Assembly: GCA_030068075.1 (NCBI GenBank)
Contig: CM057826.1
Span: 34,522,211 to 34,586,210 of the forward strand
Source: Paguma larvata
Lineage: Eukaryota; Chordata; Mammalia; Carnivora; Viverridae
Direction of reading: 5' to 3'
DNA: 64,000 nt
Shown here: piece by piece, positions 24,275 through 42,276 of the stretch
Layout: each line of letters starts with the position of its first letter
How positions within the stretch are numbered: position 1 is the first letter of the stretch
Notes under the pieces: generated by a model
Databases searched by the model: none
Told to the model about the DNA's origin: nothing
What the model saw: the letters and a program-made list of their open reading frames with translations, nothing else
Position numbers and translations under genes: made by a program

Positions 24275-24525
24275 AATAGTTTATGTGTAGTGAGCACAGA
24301 AATGTAATAAAACTGGCATGCATAATCTCCATTTACTTCAAAACTTTATGAAGTAAATATAATTATCATCCCCACATTACAGTGAAGAAGTTAAGGCACA
24401 CATAGGTTAGGTAACTTATCCAAGGTCACACAGCTCGGGAGTGTGAGTAAACAGATAAATCTAAGCAATCTGGTTCTGAAGCTTGACCATGTTTAACCCT
24501 TTACAATACCATCTCTCCTGTTTCC
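24275..24525 (+). mobile_element. MIR SINE (well preserved)
   Basis: Plus-strand MIR core is easy to follow: 'tatgaagtaaatataattatcatccccacattacagtgaagaagttaaggcacacataggtt', 'aacttatccaaggtcacacagctcgggagtg', 'atctggttctgaagc'. Confidence 0.8.
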
Positions 24526-24560
24526 TTTAAGATTAATTGCATGCTTTCTTTCAGATTCTT

Positions 24561-24626
24561 TATCTGAAAATATTTTTTAAGTTTATTTATTTTTGAGAGA
24601 CTGAGAGAGAGCATGAGCAGAGGCAC

Positions 24627-24670
<44 letters not shown>

Positions 24671-24778
24671 ATCCCAAGCAGGCTCCATGCTGTCATCACA
24701 GAACTCAATATGGGGCTGGAACCCATGAACTGCGAGATCATGACCTGAGTCAGATGCTTAACTGACCGAGCACCCCTC
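24561..24778 (-). mobile_element. CAN-SINE
   Basis: Reverse-complement copy with long (GA)n (24625-24670). The 13-bp duplication 'ctttcagattctt' is identical at 24548-24560 and 24779-24791. Confidence 0.95.
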
Positions 24779-25039
24779 CTTTCAGATTCTTAACACTTAA
24801 TCCTAACAAACAAATTCTTCAATTTTGGTTGAAGTGGACTCTCATCACTGCTGCTATACTTCGGGAAATTAAATTTTGTGAATTAGGCAAGTCAAGATTT
24901 CATCATTATTGGGCTGTAGGGAGAGTAAGTATTCAATCTCCATCACCGATATGCTTTCCTGGTGCTATGGTGTGCCACGAATCCTCTCACATTTAATTAG
25001 TTTAGCATCTTCTAGTATGCTCTTTTATATTTATTAGTG

Positions 25040-25244
25040 GTTTTTTTTTTGAAGTTTATTTATTAATTTTGAGAGAGAGTGTGTGAGAGAGGTAGGGGAG
25101 GGGCAGAAAACAGAGAGCTTCACGCAGGCTCCACACTGTCAGTGTGGAGCCCATTGTGGGGCTTAAACTCAGGAACCGTGAAATCATGACCTGCGCTGAA
25201 ATCAAAAGTCAGACGCTTAATGACTAAGCCACCCAGGTGTCCCT
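25040..25244 (-). mobile_element. CAN-SINE
   Basis: Reverse-complement copy: 'gaagtttatttattaattttgagagag', 'caggctccacactgtcagtgtggagccc', end 'gactaagccacccaggtgtccc'. Imperfect AT-rich flanking repeats. Confidence 0.92.
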
Positions 25245-25350
25245 ATTAATATTTTAGTGTGTCAAATTTTTTTTTCTTTTTCCATAAGAATTGATGACCA
25301 AGTTGAGAGCAAACTTATGAAATTGCCAGATGAAACATAGTCATCGTTTG

Positions 25351-25590
25351 GGATGCCTGGGTGGCTCAGTTGGTTTAAGTGTCCAACTGTTGATTTCTGT
25401 TCTGGTTATGATCTCAGGATCATGGGATAGAGCCCTGCATCAAGTCAGGCATCAGGCTCCACACCAAGCTTAGACCCTGTATAAGATTCTCTCTCTCCCT
25501 CTTATTGCTCATGTGCACACATGCTTGCTCTCTCTCTCTCTCTCTCTATCTCTCAAATTAAAAAAAAAAAGAAGAAGAAGAAGAAGAGGA
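25351..25590 (+). mobile_element. CAN-SINE, diverged older subtype
   Basis: Head 'gggatgcctgggtggctcagttggttt' is typical. The body ('gatttctgttctggttatgatctcaggatcatgggatagagccctgcatc') differs from the other feline copies and is closer to an older caniform-like subtype. Ends in (TC)n, A-run and (GAA)n at 25571-25588. Confidence 0.85.
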
Positions 25591-25651
25591 GGGACACCTG
25601 GGTGCTCAGTCGGTTGAGCGTCAGCTCAGGTCATGATCTCACAGTTTGTGA
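25591..25651 (+). mobile_element. CAN-SINE 5' fragment
   Basis: Only the head is present ('gggacacctgggtgctcagtcggttgagcgtcagctcaggtcatgatctc...gtttgtgag'), then it switches abruptly to an L1-like sequence. One internal segment of the head is also missing. Confidence 0.85.
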
Positions 25652-25686
25652 GTGTCCATCAACTGATGAATGGATAAAGATGTGGT
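25652..25686 (+). mobile_element. L1 3'-region fragment joined to SINEs
   Basis: 'tgtccatcaactgatgaatggataaagatgtggt' is the characteristic sequence near the end of L1, here only about 35 bp, sandwiched between a truncated and a complete SINE. Confidence 0.75.
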
Positions 25687-25896
25687 TAGGGGCTGCCCAG
25701 GTATCTCAGCCGGTTAAGCGTCCGACTTAGGCTCAGGTCATGATCTCATGGTCTGTTAGTTCGAGCCCCACATCGGGCTCTGTGCTGACAGCTCGGAGCC
25801 TGGAGCCTGCTTCAGATTCTGTGTCCCCCTGTCTCTCTGCCCCTCCCCCACATGTGCTCTGTCTGTCTCTCTCAATAATAAACATTAAAAAAAGAA
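25687..25896 (+). mobile_element. CAN-SINE
   Basis: Full-length copy: head 'ggggctgcccaggtatctcagccggttaagcgtccgac', 'ttcgagccccacatcgggctctgtgctgacagctcggagcctgg', TC-rich region, 'aataataaacattaaaaaaag' tail. Confidence 0.95.
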
Positions 25897-28800
25897 GAAT
25901 GAAACCATCATTTAATGGAGCATTAATGCTTTAATTTAGTATGGGAGCAATGAGGAACTAGTACTTTTAGGCATTGGTACTGCCTAAAAGGGTGTTTTTC
26001 CGAAACATCTTATAATTTTATTTAACTGAGTAAATTTTTAAAAATATGAATCAATAGCTGACATTAGAACAAATGCAAAAATTTTTTAAATTATCTGCAG
26101 GACTAAAACATAGTTTGTGGCACATTGAGATGATCTAACTGAATTATGTCTTCATTCTAATACAATTGAAATTAAATATTTTTCTACTGAAAGTCCTTTC
26201 CTAACTTGTGGAATCTTAGATTATTACATTGATCACAAGAGCACAGGCTAACAGATGCTCTGTACATATATATCAATTACTTTGGTGTACGTTATAAGTA
26301 GACATTTTAATTAATATTTATTCCTTTCTTTAGAATAAATTTAGAGAAAAATTTTGTTGAATTTGACACGCTCTAGAAAATGCTAATGGAATATAAAAAA
26401 TATATTAGGGTTCATTGTTATACATCATTTTATGAATTACAAAAATATAGTGTCAAATTATCAAAGTTTCCTAAGTTTTCATCATTATCAAGCTTATACG
26501 TTATCAAAACTTAGAAGAAATGTTTATACAATTAGAAGAAATGTTTATAGTCCATAGATGGAGTCACTCATAACTCTATGCTTAGAGCATGAGATAGCAG
26601 ATTGTACAACAGAGCCAGGTGTTAATTAGCCTTTGCTTATATGGATCCCTGCTTCTGAGGTACCTAGCTGGAAATACCAGAAAAGTATTTAAATGCTGGT
26701 CACATTGGACCCACTGCTCTATCCTCAAAGCACAGAGAAGTCCAGCCAATGATTCTAGTACGTATTTTTAAGATTTTATCTGATAAACTGCCTACACTCG
26801 TTGGCATGTTGTAAGGATATATGTAAAATAACAGAAATAAACTAAAGATTCACGAGCCAAATTTCATAGAATTACTCATTCCCAGAATGTATTACATCTT
26901 TAAAACAACAAAATAATTCCCAAAAATGATGAGGTATGTAATAGGACTGGGAAAACGCTCATGCTAAGACTTAGAAAATGTTCTTGTTACTCTTTTCTTA
27001 CATCCCTCACTTATCACGTAGCTTTTTCTTCATGTCACCTCTGATTCTGCAACACATTCTGGGGTAGCATATTTAGGTCAGTGGTAGTGGGAGGAGGAAA
27101 AAAAAGATGAAATGAGATGCAAAAAAAAAAAAGGAAAAGAAAACTGTAGAAAGTCCTCCACTCTGAGAAATAACTATATATCTTGTCCTGAAAATTACCT
27201 GAATATAGGTAACTTAATCTATATAATTCAGGTCTCCTCAAGTCTCTCTTTTCTTTAAAAGAGAGAGATAAAACCTTGGTCTCTTTAGAAAGGGGGACAT
27301 TCATATAAATTACCCGATGTCCATACATCTGTACCTGAACTGATATGACAGAAATAATTCATCTGCTATTCTCTCGATTCCCAGGTCGGAAAACAATGTT
27401 ACCATTTGATTCTAACCTCCATCAATTTAAAACAATATTTCTCATGTGAAATCTAAGTAAGAAATTCAGAATAAGTGGGAAGATATAATTTTTTTTACCA
27501 GATTCTTTTGGATTTTTGGCAGTAGTAAAAGGAGAAACCTTAACCAACATACACATAAAAAATACAATGAGTTTTTCAAATATTTTCATATATATTCCAA
27601 GTTCTTCTAGTCGTACCACTAATTTATAGTTGCTCTCTGTAAACATGAGTTGAAAACTGATAATGGCTGAAACTCTTTGGGGTCCATGAAGTAGAATGCT
27701 CTGGTAGGTTTGGCATTAATTCAAAGGGAGATACGAATTTCATATTGCCTGCCTCTGACTTCATTTAAATCAGGTAACAATTCTGAGTTAGATTTTTCAT
27801 CTGTAAAATGGGAATGAATATGTTTTCATGTTATTCAGAATGGATAAGATAATATGACACATGTACTACTGTACTACCTTCACGTAAGTTTTCCTAACAG
27901 TTGTATTTAAAGAAAATATTGGACTGCAAGATATTTTCTTTTTCCAATGTTAATAGGTGTCTCTTGTTAAATAAAGTAATTTAATGGATGGTGCTTCTTC
28001 TAACCATTCATTGCTTAAAATTAAAGAGACAATTTATATAAGGAAAAAAATATGTTTTGAACTTATAGATTGTTCTTGTTATTGCTAGAGAAAGTTAATA
28101 TACAGAGAAAATATATAATTTAAGTAGTATCCTTTATCTTTCTCTAATATGGAACTATAATTCATTTTAAAGTTTTTCTGAAATCCCCATATCATTTGAA
28201 AACAAAATACCAGATTAGAATTTATTTCCATATGTTCATTCCCATAAAAAATATATATGTCTGAGAAGGAAGAATGCAGTACACGAACTGTTTCATTTTT
28301 GCGATTAGGTCGTGTTTCTATCCAATAGAGAACAGTCACCAGGCTGGCTTTCCTAATAGGCAGAAACACGATGGCAAAGGAGAATCACAACACTCAGCAG
28401 GCTGCTGACCTACTTTGTTATTGTAACTCATAGGAGCTATGAATGCATTTTTTTCCCAGTAAAGCCACATAGCGACTTGTCAGCAAATTAGTTACCTTCG
28501 TTAGGACTTTCAAAAAATTCTGTTAAGACAATACAATCTATTTTTAAAAGTCAATAATATAATAATACAATTTCTAATGTACAGAATTTCAAATCTAAAA
28601 TACATTGCTAGACTTTAAGAGATGAGAGATATATTTTTAAATTTGAATTATATTATCTTGGTTATATTGTTTCAATCATTATTCAGTAGTTAATTGGGCT
28701 TTGTAAAACAAAAGCCAACTTGTTCTAATTTTGTCTTTATACATTTGCTAGACTATCAACAGATAATATCATCTCACTTTTCAATGTTCTACTTGTATAT

Positions 28801-29384
28801 GGGGATTTGCATATAAATGATTGAAATTCCATTTTTTCCAAATCATTTGCTTGAAATTGGTGATACCAATTAACAATTCTCTGTACCTAAGCACCGCCGG
28901 TACATATTTTATTTTGATTATTACGGGTTTTGAGCTAGAAGTGACTGACCTGTCTCAGTCCCCACTCTGTTGAAGGTTCCAGATCCAAATCCAGCTGATA
29001 GTAGTTGAAATAAAGATCTCTCTATTTTGTCTCTCCCCACCTTTTTTTTTTTATACTTCTCATAGACTTTGTCTAAATTCACACAAAGCTTCCACTACCA
29101 CACCACTGCATGAGTTAGAAAAAAGTAGTGTTTTCTGGGTGGCTGAATTAGGAGAACAAAAAAGACAGGTTTGTAAGAATGGCTGCACTTTCAAGTGTAT
29201 GTAACTTCTTGGCAAGAAAAAGGGCAGTATTTAGCTAGCAATTTTCCTCTCGTTTAGGAGTGTTTGGGCAGTGGGTACATTTCAGAGGCTTCAATTCAAA
29301 TTCATAGGAAGGGCTTTTGCACATGATTTTTATTCCCTTAGAATGAAAATAAAAAAATTAAATCTCTACACTATTGTCTTCTGC
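25897..29384. other. Unclassified AT-rich intronic DNA
   Basis: No gene or named repeat. It contains a short 21-bp-period duplication at 26511-26549 ('ttagaagaaatgtttata' twice). Confidence 0.45.
26511..26549 (+). repeat. Short direct repeat, 21-bp period
   Basis: The 18-mer 'ttagaagaaatgtttata' occurs at 26511-26528 and 26532-26549. Confidence 0.9.
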
Positions 29385-29525
29385 ACCTAGAATGAAGTGG
29401 AGTGAATGCAAGTTTCTTTGAATGTAAGCAGTATGAGGGCGGGAGCTCTCATTCTCTAGCGTATGTTTAGTGCCTAAGATAACGCCTGGCCCAAAGCAAG
29501 CACTCAATAAATTACCTAAGTGAAG
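29385..29525 (+). mobile_element. L2 LINE 3' end fragment
   Basis: 'aatgtaagcagtatgagggcgggagctctcattctctagcg' then 'gtgcctaagataacgcctggcccaaagcaagcactcaataaatta' is the typical L2 end; orientation by that consensus. Confidence 0.55.
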
Positions 29526-32003
29526 GGATAACTAATACACACTCACTTCATAGGTGAACTACAGGAAAGTTGTGGGATTTGCCTAAAATCTTAGAAGTTT
29601 TCATGTTAGAGAAGATTCTGGAATGCGAGTCTCTAATTCAATTTCGCCAGATTTTTCCCTCCCTATTCTGTTGTCTAAATGACTCAGGATAAGCTATGCT
29701 ATGTTATGTTGTGGACTGCAAATTAAAAAGATGCCTCTGAAGAGATAAGAAAACAAACAAACAAACAAACAACAAGAACAAAAAAAACCCTGGAGGGTTG
29801 CAAACCAGCTACTGGATGCTTAGACCTGTGAGTGAAATATGACACTACCACTCAGAGCCCACTGACCATAACCAGCAGAGGAAGGGAGCTAGAGAATGTA
29901 GAGCCTGTGACCATGTGGTTATTAGTAACACACTAAAAATCTTAGATACATTTTCTCAAATAAAAGTGAAATTCTATAGTAATCTAGATTTTCCAATCAA
30001 ATCTCTTATCTTCTCCACATAGGTAATTAGTAAATAGACCCTTTGAGACATTTCATGTGTCTTATTTTCTGATACTCTTAGTTTAGTATGGTTACATAAG
30101 TTACATAACCTTCATGAATTTTGAGTATTTTTATATTGTCCATGAGTTGCCAAGTGATAACTTGTCTTTGAAGAAATAATTTGTTGTACAAATTGCTAAA
30201 GCAAAACCTATCCAAGGAAGAACATATAAAATGCATAACAGAATAACTCCTTTACATATAATTTTCCCATACTCTAGATAATTACCTTTTTAGTATACAC
30301 CACTAATATTTACTTAGCAATACATGGAAGGTTGGCACAGGATTTGTGGGGCACACAGATACTGATGAAGACATACTGTCTGCCTTCTAGAAAAGCATCT
30401 CTCCAGATGAGGAGTGCACATGTTCCTTCAAATCACAACAAAATGAAACATCATAATAAACATTATAAAAAATAAAACATTATATAATATATATAATAAA
30501 ACATAGAATAAGGAAATGAAACATATGATAAACAATATAATAAAATAGTTGGCTTAAATTATTTTGATTCTGATATTAGTCAAACAAATACAACACGAAA
30601 ACTAAATGTTTCTTATAATTCTTGTAAAGTTAAAAAACATAAATTTACAAATCAAATACTAACAAAATAATAAATCAATAAACACATCCAAAGTAAATTT
30701 ACTCTCATGGATGAATGTTGTTTTGCTAACACCCAACAGTTGCATATACTGTAGATTTAGAGCTTTTATGGCACTAGTTTTTGCAGATTAGTTTTGCACA
30801 CCTCTACATAATGGTGTGCTACGTAATGAGTCACTTAGTTTTCGAATCTGCTTCTCCATATTTGACTACGGTGAAAATTTTGTGCAGCATTTAATATGAT
30901 GTCATTTACCTTTCTATTGGTAGAAATGGATCATTAATTATTGAGCCCATAAGCCAGAACTATTTTGTACGGCGCAGTGTACTTCAACTAGAAAAGCAAA
31001 ACCAGATTCCATATTTAGGACACTCAGTCAACTATAGATTCATAAAAGGTCTATCTTGTAACCTTTCACACTATCACTTATATATACATATCTCCACATA
31101 CTTAGAAATCTCTGGGAGAAAACCTGGGGACTCCCTGAGAGTAAACCCGCAGACTTCAGTTAGAGAAACACTGCTACAGGAATGCATTATTTAGCTGCAA
31201 ATCCTTCTTTGTTTGGTAACGTCACTCCCTAAATTATGTCCCACTTAATATGCAAATTCAAATGCATCATAGTTTTTATTTTCTTAGATTTTTAAAATGA
31301 ATATAGCATGATTTTATAATTTAAGCCAAAAACCATTACCTCTAATCTCTTTAATAATGAGCTATTATAATTTTAGTGTGATATACCTAAAAACATAACC
31401 ACAAAATATGAGAATGACAAGATTTTCAAAATTAATTTTATTAGACATTAATTACCTGAGCAATCCAAGATTTTCATTTAGGCAGAATTCTAAAACTCAG
31501 ATATTTCTTGAATGAAATATTTGATACAAAAGGATATATTTTAAATGCAGAGCAAGATAAATTCCTGGTTAAGTTGGATTTTGCAAGTCAATATCTCCTA
31601 CCTCATCAATCTAGCCCGCTGTGGTTCGTGATTGAACTCTTAAAAAATAGCTTTTAAAGAATTATTTCAATGAGGAATTGTTAAAGACTCCAAAAGATGA
31701 GCTGATAGGAACTGAAACTACAACTACAGAAGGAATTGCAGATTAGAAGCAGTTAAGATAAGAATATTAATATATTGAACAAATTACCAGTTATCGATAT
31801 AGTATAGTTATAGCATTACTCTGAATATCTCTTTAAAGGACATATATGGGTAACAAGCTAGTGATACACAGATAAGGGTGAAGATATAAATATAAATGTG
31901 TCTGAGAAAGATTTAAAATACTTATAAAGAAAGAAGTATATACATATAAAGGAAAATATGGTTAAGGAGGATTTAAAATAATATTTAAGGATATAAATCA
32001 TTT
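29526..32003. other. Unclassified intronic DNA
   Basis: AT-rich; (AAAC)n run near 29751-29772 and an ATA-rich patch at 30455-30545. A weak MER5-like end ('cagttagagaaacactgctac') lies near 31160 but is too short to call. Confidence 0.4.
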
Positions 32004-32019
32004 AGAAAAGCAAAATATG

Positions 32020-32240
32020 GGGGCGCCTGGATGGCTCAGTCGGTTAAGCGGCCGACTTCGGCTCAGGTCATGATCTCACGGTCTGTGGGTTTGAGCCCCG
32101 CATCGGGCTCTGTGCTGACAGCTCAGAGCCTGGAGCCTGATTCAGATTCTGTGTCTCCCTCTCTCTCTGCCCTTCCCCGGCTCACTCTCTGTCTCTCAAA
32201 AATAAATAAAAATGTTAAAAAATTAAAAAAAAAGAAAACA
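32020..32240 (+). mobile_element. CAN-SINE (nearest SINE 3' of HCN1 exon 3)
   Basis: Well-preserved copy close to consensus: 'gcgcctggatggctcagtcggttaagcggccgacttcggctc', 'gggtttgagccccgcatcgggctctgtgctgacagctcagagcc', tail 'aaaaataaataaaaatg' and A-rich end. Flanking 'caaaata' repeats. Antisense relative to HCN1 transcription. Confidence 0.96.
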
Positions 32241-32614
32241 AAACAAAATACGAAAAAGAAGGAAGGTATAAGGAATCTCCCCAACACTCTAATCTTGACC
32301 ATAAATTATTTAGTATCAATGTCAAATGTCATAGTATAATTATCAAGCACATACCCAAGAATAACTAATAATCATGTCTGCACCTATCCTGACCTGGCTT
32401 CTCACTTTTTGCCTTCCCAATTTGATTTTGTTTTTCTACATCTACATCATATCCGTCTTGTTGCTGTTTAGTGTCAGAGCTCAAATGCTGACATTCGAGT
32501 GACTTTCTACTGCAGCCGGGGCAACTACGGGTTTCATTTCTCGCAATTACTTTTCTTAACTATCTTTTTACAATCTATGTGACAAGATATTCTAATGTGT
32601 TTTAGAAAAGAAGT

Positions 32615-32805
32615 TAAAGAATCTGATACACAGGCATTCTAATCTTGGCTCCATTGATCTACTAACCTTGAGTTTAACCTCTAAAAAGGTCAGGTTTCTG
32701 GACTGTAAAATGGGTGATAACAGTGCTCATCTCATTCTGTTGCTATAAGGACCAAATACAAGTGTATTTCAAAGCACAGGGGCTTGTATACGGTAAGCAA
32801 GATAT
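32615..32805 (-). mobile_element. MIR SINE remnant
   Basis: Reverse-complement MIR: 'cacaggcattctaatcttggctcc', 'ttgagtttaacctctaaaaaggtcaggtttctggactgtaaaatgggtgataacag', 'ggaccaaatacaagtgtatttcaaagcaca'. Confidence 0.65.
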
Positions 32806-33764
32806 ATACATGTAGGGTGCTTTATCTTATATTGGATCTTTACTTCCTTCTAACTCCCTTATTGTGTAAATACACTTTGTTTTGTTGTGATGGAACATTT
32901 TCCAGAATTTGATAGTTTTAGGATAGAATATGATATCTTCAAGGTCAAGTGACACCATGGAGATTCTCCATAGACACGAAAATTGTCTTTTCTATGGTTA
33001 TTACCTTCATATAGTAGTCACAAAATATATCCGGTCTCTAGGGTTGAACATAGACTTAACTGTTTTCTACCCTCGATAGTAAACAGGGAAATAATGTTAA
33101 ATAAACATGAAAGAAAGTAAGAGCCAAATTCATAAGTAAACCTGCCCCTCGAAAATGTCGCAAGAGAAAAACTGTGAACTCCGGAAAGGTATTTTGTATG
33201 ACATTAAGATATAATAAAAGTTTGACCATATACAAACACACAAACTCACAAAATGAGCACATGCAGACACTCTTAAAAAATGATCAAGATATTAAAACTT
33301 TTCTTCATTAAATGTGCTTAGCACTAGATATATTAAGTAGCATATTGCTCTATATTATAATTACACAAGTATATGCACTTTATGGATACCTCCAAGTAAC
33401 CCTTTTACTATTTTAATAAAGACCATTGCTATTTTTCCTGAAAGATACCTAAGAGAAATTTAAACAATGATTACTTACTAATTTAAATATTAGTTGGTTC
33501 CAGTGAAGAATCATCTTTTGGTAGTAGCATTAGTGTTTTTATACTATACACTCAGTTGGTAGCCAGAATATAAGAGCTGTTGCTTTTTTCTCCCCACCCT
33601 CCAATATCTTAATAATGTCTTCATAATTTTTCCTTCAGTGATAAGTAACAGAGACAGATCTATAACTAAGAAGACTTTAAAGATTATAAAAGTGACCTGA
33701 TCAAATGCCCTTGCTTTAACTTTTAGATGCAGAAACAAAAACAGAATAAGTATTTCTCCAATGA
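32806..33764. other. Unclassified intronic DNA
   Basis: No gene or named repeat seen. Confidence 0.45.
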
Positions 33765-34110
33765 ACTTTCAGTGAGCGACCAGATTACAATAAACTACTG
33801 TATCAGGCACTGCTCTAGGCACTGATCATAAGTACAGAACAAAACAGACAAATTCTTTGACCTAATGGAACTGCCATTCTGTGTAGAGAACACTGACAAA
33901 CATAAATAATAAGTGTATGTATGTGTGTGTATGTGTGTATTACTAAATTTTTTAGAGATAAAATATAAACCAGTTCGGTGATGAATTAGACAGAGTGGTC
34001 ACACAGTGGCTTCTGTGAGGCAGTGACATTTAAGTAGCTACAAATGTAATGAAGGAGAGGTCCGGGTGATTATCAAGTCTCAAGCAAAGGAGATAATACA
34101 GAAGGCACGG
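33765..34110 (-). mobile_element. L2 LINE 3' fragment
   Basis: Reverse-complement L2 end: 'atcaggcactgctctaggcactgatcataagtacagaacaaaacagacaaattctttgacctaatggaactgcc', then 'gaggcagtgacatttaagtag'. A (TG)n-like patch lies inside at 33911-33942. Confidence 0.65.
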
Positions 34111-39155
<5,045 letters not shown>

Positions 39156-39171
39156 GTCCACATTCTTTCTT

Positions 39172-39385
39172 CATGTTTATTTATTTTTTAGAGAGAGATA
39201 CAGACAGACAGAGCTTGAGCAGGGGAGGGGCAGAGAGAGAGGGAGACACAGAATCTGAAGCAGGCTCTAGGTTCTGAGGTGTCAGAGCTAAAGCCGACGC
39301 AGGGCTCGAATTCGTGAACTGCGAGATCATGACCTGAGCTGAAGTCCGATGCTTAACTAACTAACTGAGCCACCCAGGCGCCCTT
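39172..39385 (-). mobile_element. CAN-SINE (nearest SINE 5' of HCN1 exon 3)
   Basis: Reverse-complement copy: 'atgtttatttattttttagagag', 'gcaggggaggggcagagag', end 'actgagccacccaggcgccc'. A 15-16-bp duplication 'gtccacattctttctt' lies at 39156-39171 with a near-identical copy at 39386-39400. Sense relative to HCN1 transcription. Confidence 0.95.
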
Positions 39386-39400
39386 GTCCACAACTTTCTT

Positions 39401-40770
39401 GATATACCAGATTCAGGGGTTTTTCAATCTAATAGCCAGATAATGATCAGTGGGGCTTAACTCTCTTTAAGTATTTGGTATATTATGTTTTACCTAACCA
39501 CACACATTGTCAACAGTAATTTAAGACTTTTCATAGCATGCATTGCTCCGTCCCTAGTCTTTGGCTTCACGAGCAGGGATCATTTAAAGTCTAGATTTCT
39601 TCTATGTTCTCAACAGTGATTCAAGACTTCAAATACACCTTTAAAATTTTAATCAAAGTAACATTAAGAGAATCAAAAAGGTCAGAAATGGTTCTTTTGA
39701 CAAAGGATATTCATATTCTTAACGTACAAAACAAGGCTAGCTAATTTTATTTTTCTCTTTTGTTTCTTTTTAAATCTGCACCAATAAACTGAATTATCTT
39801 TTCTATGGAGTGTCTATACACCATGTTGGCACAGAATATAAGAAAAAAAATATTTACCAACTCAATCTGTTTCACAGCTAACATGTTATTCAGGATTCAA
39901 TACGTAGTAGCTCTAGTCAATATTTTAAGAGCCCCGTTGCACCTTCTACAGTTCTTAGCTTGACAATGATCCAGGTTATCTTACCAAGCTTAGGTACAAA
40001 TGGCAGAAGGTTTTACTTGATGTCTGAGAGAAGAGCACTCAGTAGCCTCTTCGAACACTGACCAATGACTGCTCTCCTCCCTGTTGCACCTAGGATCTCA
40101 CTCAGAATGGCAGGTCTACAACCTTCAGAAAAGCCAACCATCTGGGCTTCTCCTGCCAGTCTCTGTAAACAATCAAAGTGCAATTATTCACTCCACGACC
40201 TCACTCACCAATTGTCAAAATCTCATGCTGTCGAGTGCTTTCTTTCTGGATTTTTCTTTCCACTGCCCTTCCAAAACTCCTTCTTAATCATCAATTATCT
40301 CTCACATACCCTCAGCCTCTTTGTAACATTCTTCCTCTCCTTCTGTACTTTTCCTGAGACATAGGGATCCCCTTCACCGTCTCCCAAGACTCCCAGAGCT
40401 ACCAGGGAAGCTCTCTCAAACAGAGTCGGTTCAATTCTTTCCTATTTCATAAGCTTTAGGTTCTGATGGCAGTGGCCTCATTTTCCCAGCTCGCCTTTGC
40501 TGCTTTCAGACAATTATTTGTCCAGCTGTAGCTAAAAAAAAAAAAATCTTCTCTTCAGCGCTCATTCCATTTTGCTATTCCACTCATCACTTTCCCTCAT
40601 TTCTGCATAGAACAACCTTTCAATCTCTACCCTCGGCATATCTCCTTTTATTAGAGAACTCTGTATTTTTCCATTGGCTTTTCTCTGCACAATGGCAACT
40701 GCTGATTAATTGCACACACTTATACCTGAGCTGCTGAAGATTACTGGAGAGGAAACTAGATTGTGGCTAC

Positions 40771-40801
<31 letters not shown>

Positions 40802-42053
40802 AACACTCACCTTATTTGAGACCTTGGCCTATGGTCTGTCCGCTTCCTTATTCCTAACACCACTGATCCTATATTTTTTCCTCTCTCCTATCTTCCCCGA
40901 AGCTCATGACTCTCCTATTCAGTTTCAGATTAAAATTTTACCTTTTCCAGAGGAAACACATTCTTATGTTTGAGTTCCCTCAACTCTGACCCCTCATACT
41001 TTCAAACAAACAAGAAAGTATCTGCAGCTTTTCTTACTGGCTGTGGCCTAGTATGAAAAGACAGTGTGTCTTTTATTTAAGATGCATCTCTACCAACCTT
41101 TAGATATTACTCTAAACTTTTTTCTCCTCCAGGAACCTAAATAATTAGTTCACAGCTCCCAGGTTATGGGGAAAATCAACTCTCTCTGCAACCGCTGTGG
41201 ACAGACACTTTTGTAAAGTACCGAAGAAATGAACTGATAAAAAATGAAATTAATAAAACCCAAGATGTATGTAATACAGCCTACTGCCAATGTTCTTGAA
41301 TGTGGGGGCAATATCAAATGACTATGATTACTTGATTAACTTGATTACTTTTTTCTTCAGAATTGTCAACTTCTACACAAGCTTTATCTCCAATATTTAG
41401 CAATAATAAAATTTATCATTTCCTCAAAAACATTTCAAATTAAAGAAGAATTTTCATTTCCTAGGTACTTACTTAATTCTTTTTTTTTTCCTTTATATTC
41501 TTTTCAGTTTGGCTTCTCAAAAAAACTCTCCTCCCTGGAATTTTGAGACAGAGAGAGCTGGCCTGCCTTCACCCACCTTTAGTGGGTACAGTGATTTTCT
41601 TTTCTCGGTTACATGTGCAAATTACCATCTGGTACAAAATCTGATTTCCTGAAGGACATATGTGTCATAGCTACTCTGTGCTTCTGTTCCCCTCCCCCTT
41701 CTCCATGGATGAAAGGAGCGTGCAGATATTTAAGGCTGACTTCATTTTCCCAAATGGGAAATTGAAACTTAAGAAAAAATATACATCTATTTGAGCGTTC
41801 ATTTAGAAGTGGCACAGATATACCACTGGAATTATAAAGAAAAGTATCTCTCATCACGACTTTGCAGTAAGACTAAATAGTACTAACAATACACAGTCAT
41901 AACAACTACATAGTTACAGAATAAAATGTACTAGTTCTCAATCACGACTACTAAAACTTAAAGTATAGTTGACTATGCATGTGTTATTTTGGTCATGTCC
42001 ACACACTTTTTCAATAAACATATATATATATATGTATAAAATAAAAAAACTTT
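39401..42053. other. Unclassified intronic DNA, partly pyrimidine-rich
   Basis: 40000-41000 is C/T-rich and includes a 28-base A run (40772-40799). It may be a decayed LINE, but no diagnostic block is certain. (AT)n at 42021-42033 precedes the next SINE. Confidence 0.4.
40772..40799 (+). repeat. 28-base poly-A run
   Basis: Uninterrupted A homopolymer in 'ggctact(A)ttaacactc', with no recognisable retrotransposon body immediately upstream. Confidence 0.9.
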
Positions 42054-42276
42054 GGGGTGCCTGGGTGGCTCAGTCAGTTAAGCCTCTGACTTCGGCTCAA
42101 GTCATGATCTCAAGGTTTGTGAGTTTAAACCCAATGTCAGGCTCTATGCTGATGGCTCAGAGCCTGAAGCCTGCTTCTGATTGTGTGTGTGTCTCTCTCT
42201 CTCTGCTCCTTCCCTGCTCATGCTCTCTCTCTCTCTCTCTCTCTCTCAAAAGTAAATAAACATTAAAAATTTTAAA
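42054..42276 (+). mobile_element. CAN-SINE
   Basis: Full-length copy: 'ggggtgcctgggtggctcagtcagttaagcctctgacttc', 'tgagtttaaacccaatgtcaggctctatgctgatggctcag', (TC)n at 42224-42246, 'aagtaaataaacattaaaa' tail. Confidence 0.94.

Noticed and set aside
32031..32339. SINE-borne open frames (also at 2153, 7144, 25740, 41969, 49752, 59027, 59995) with MAQSVKRPT-like starts
   Set aside because: They are chance translations of the CAN-SINE consensus, which explains why they resemble one another.
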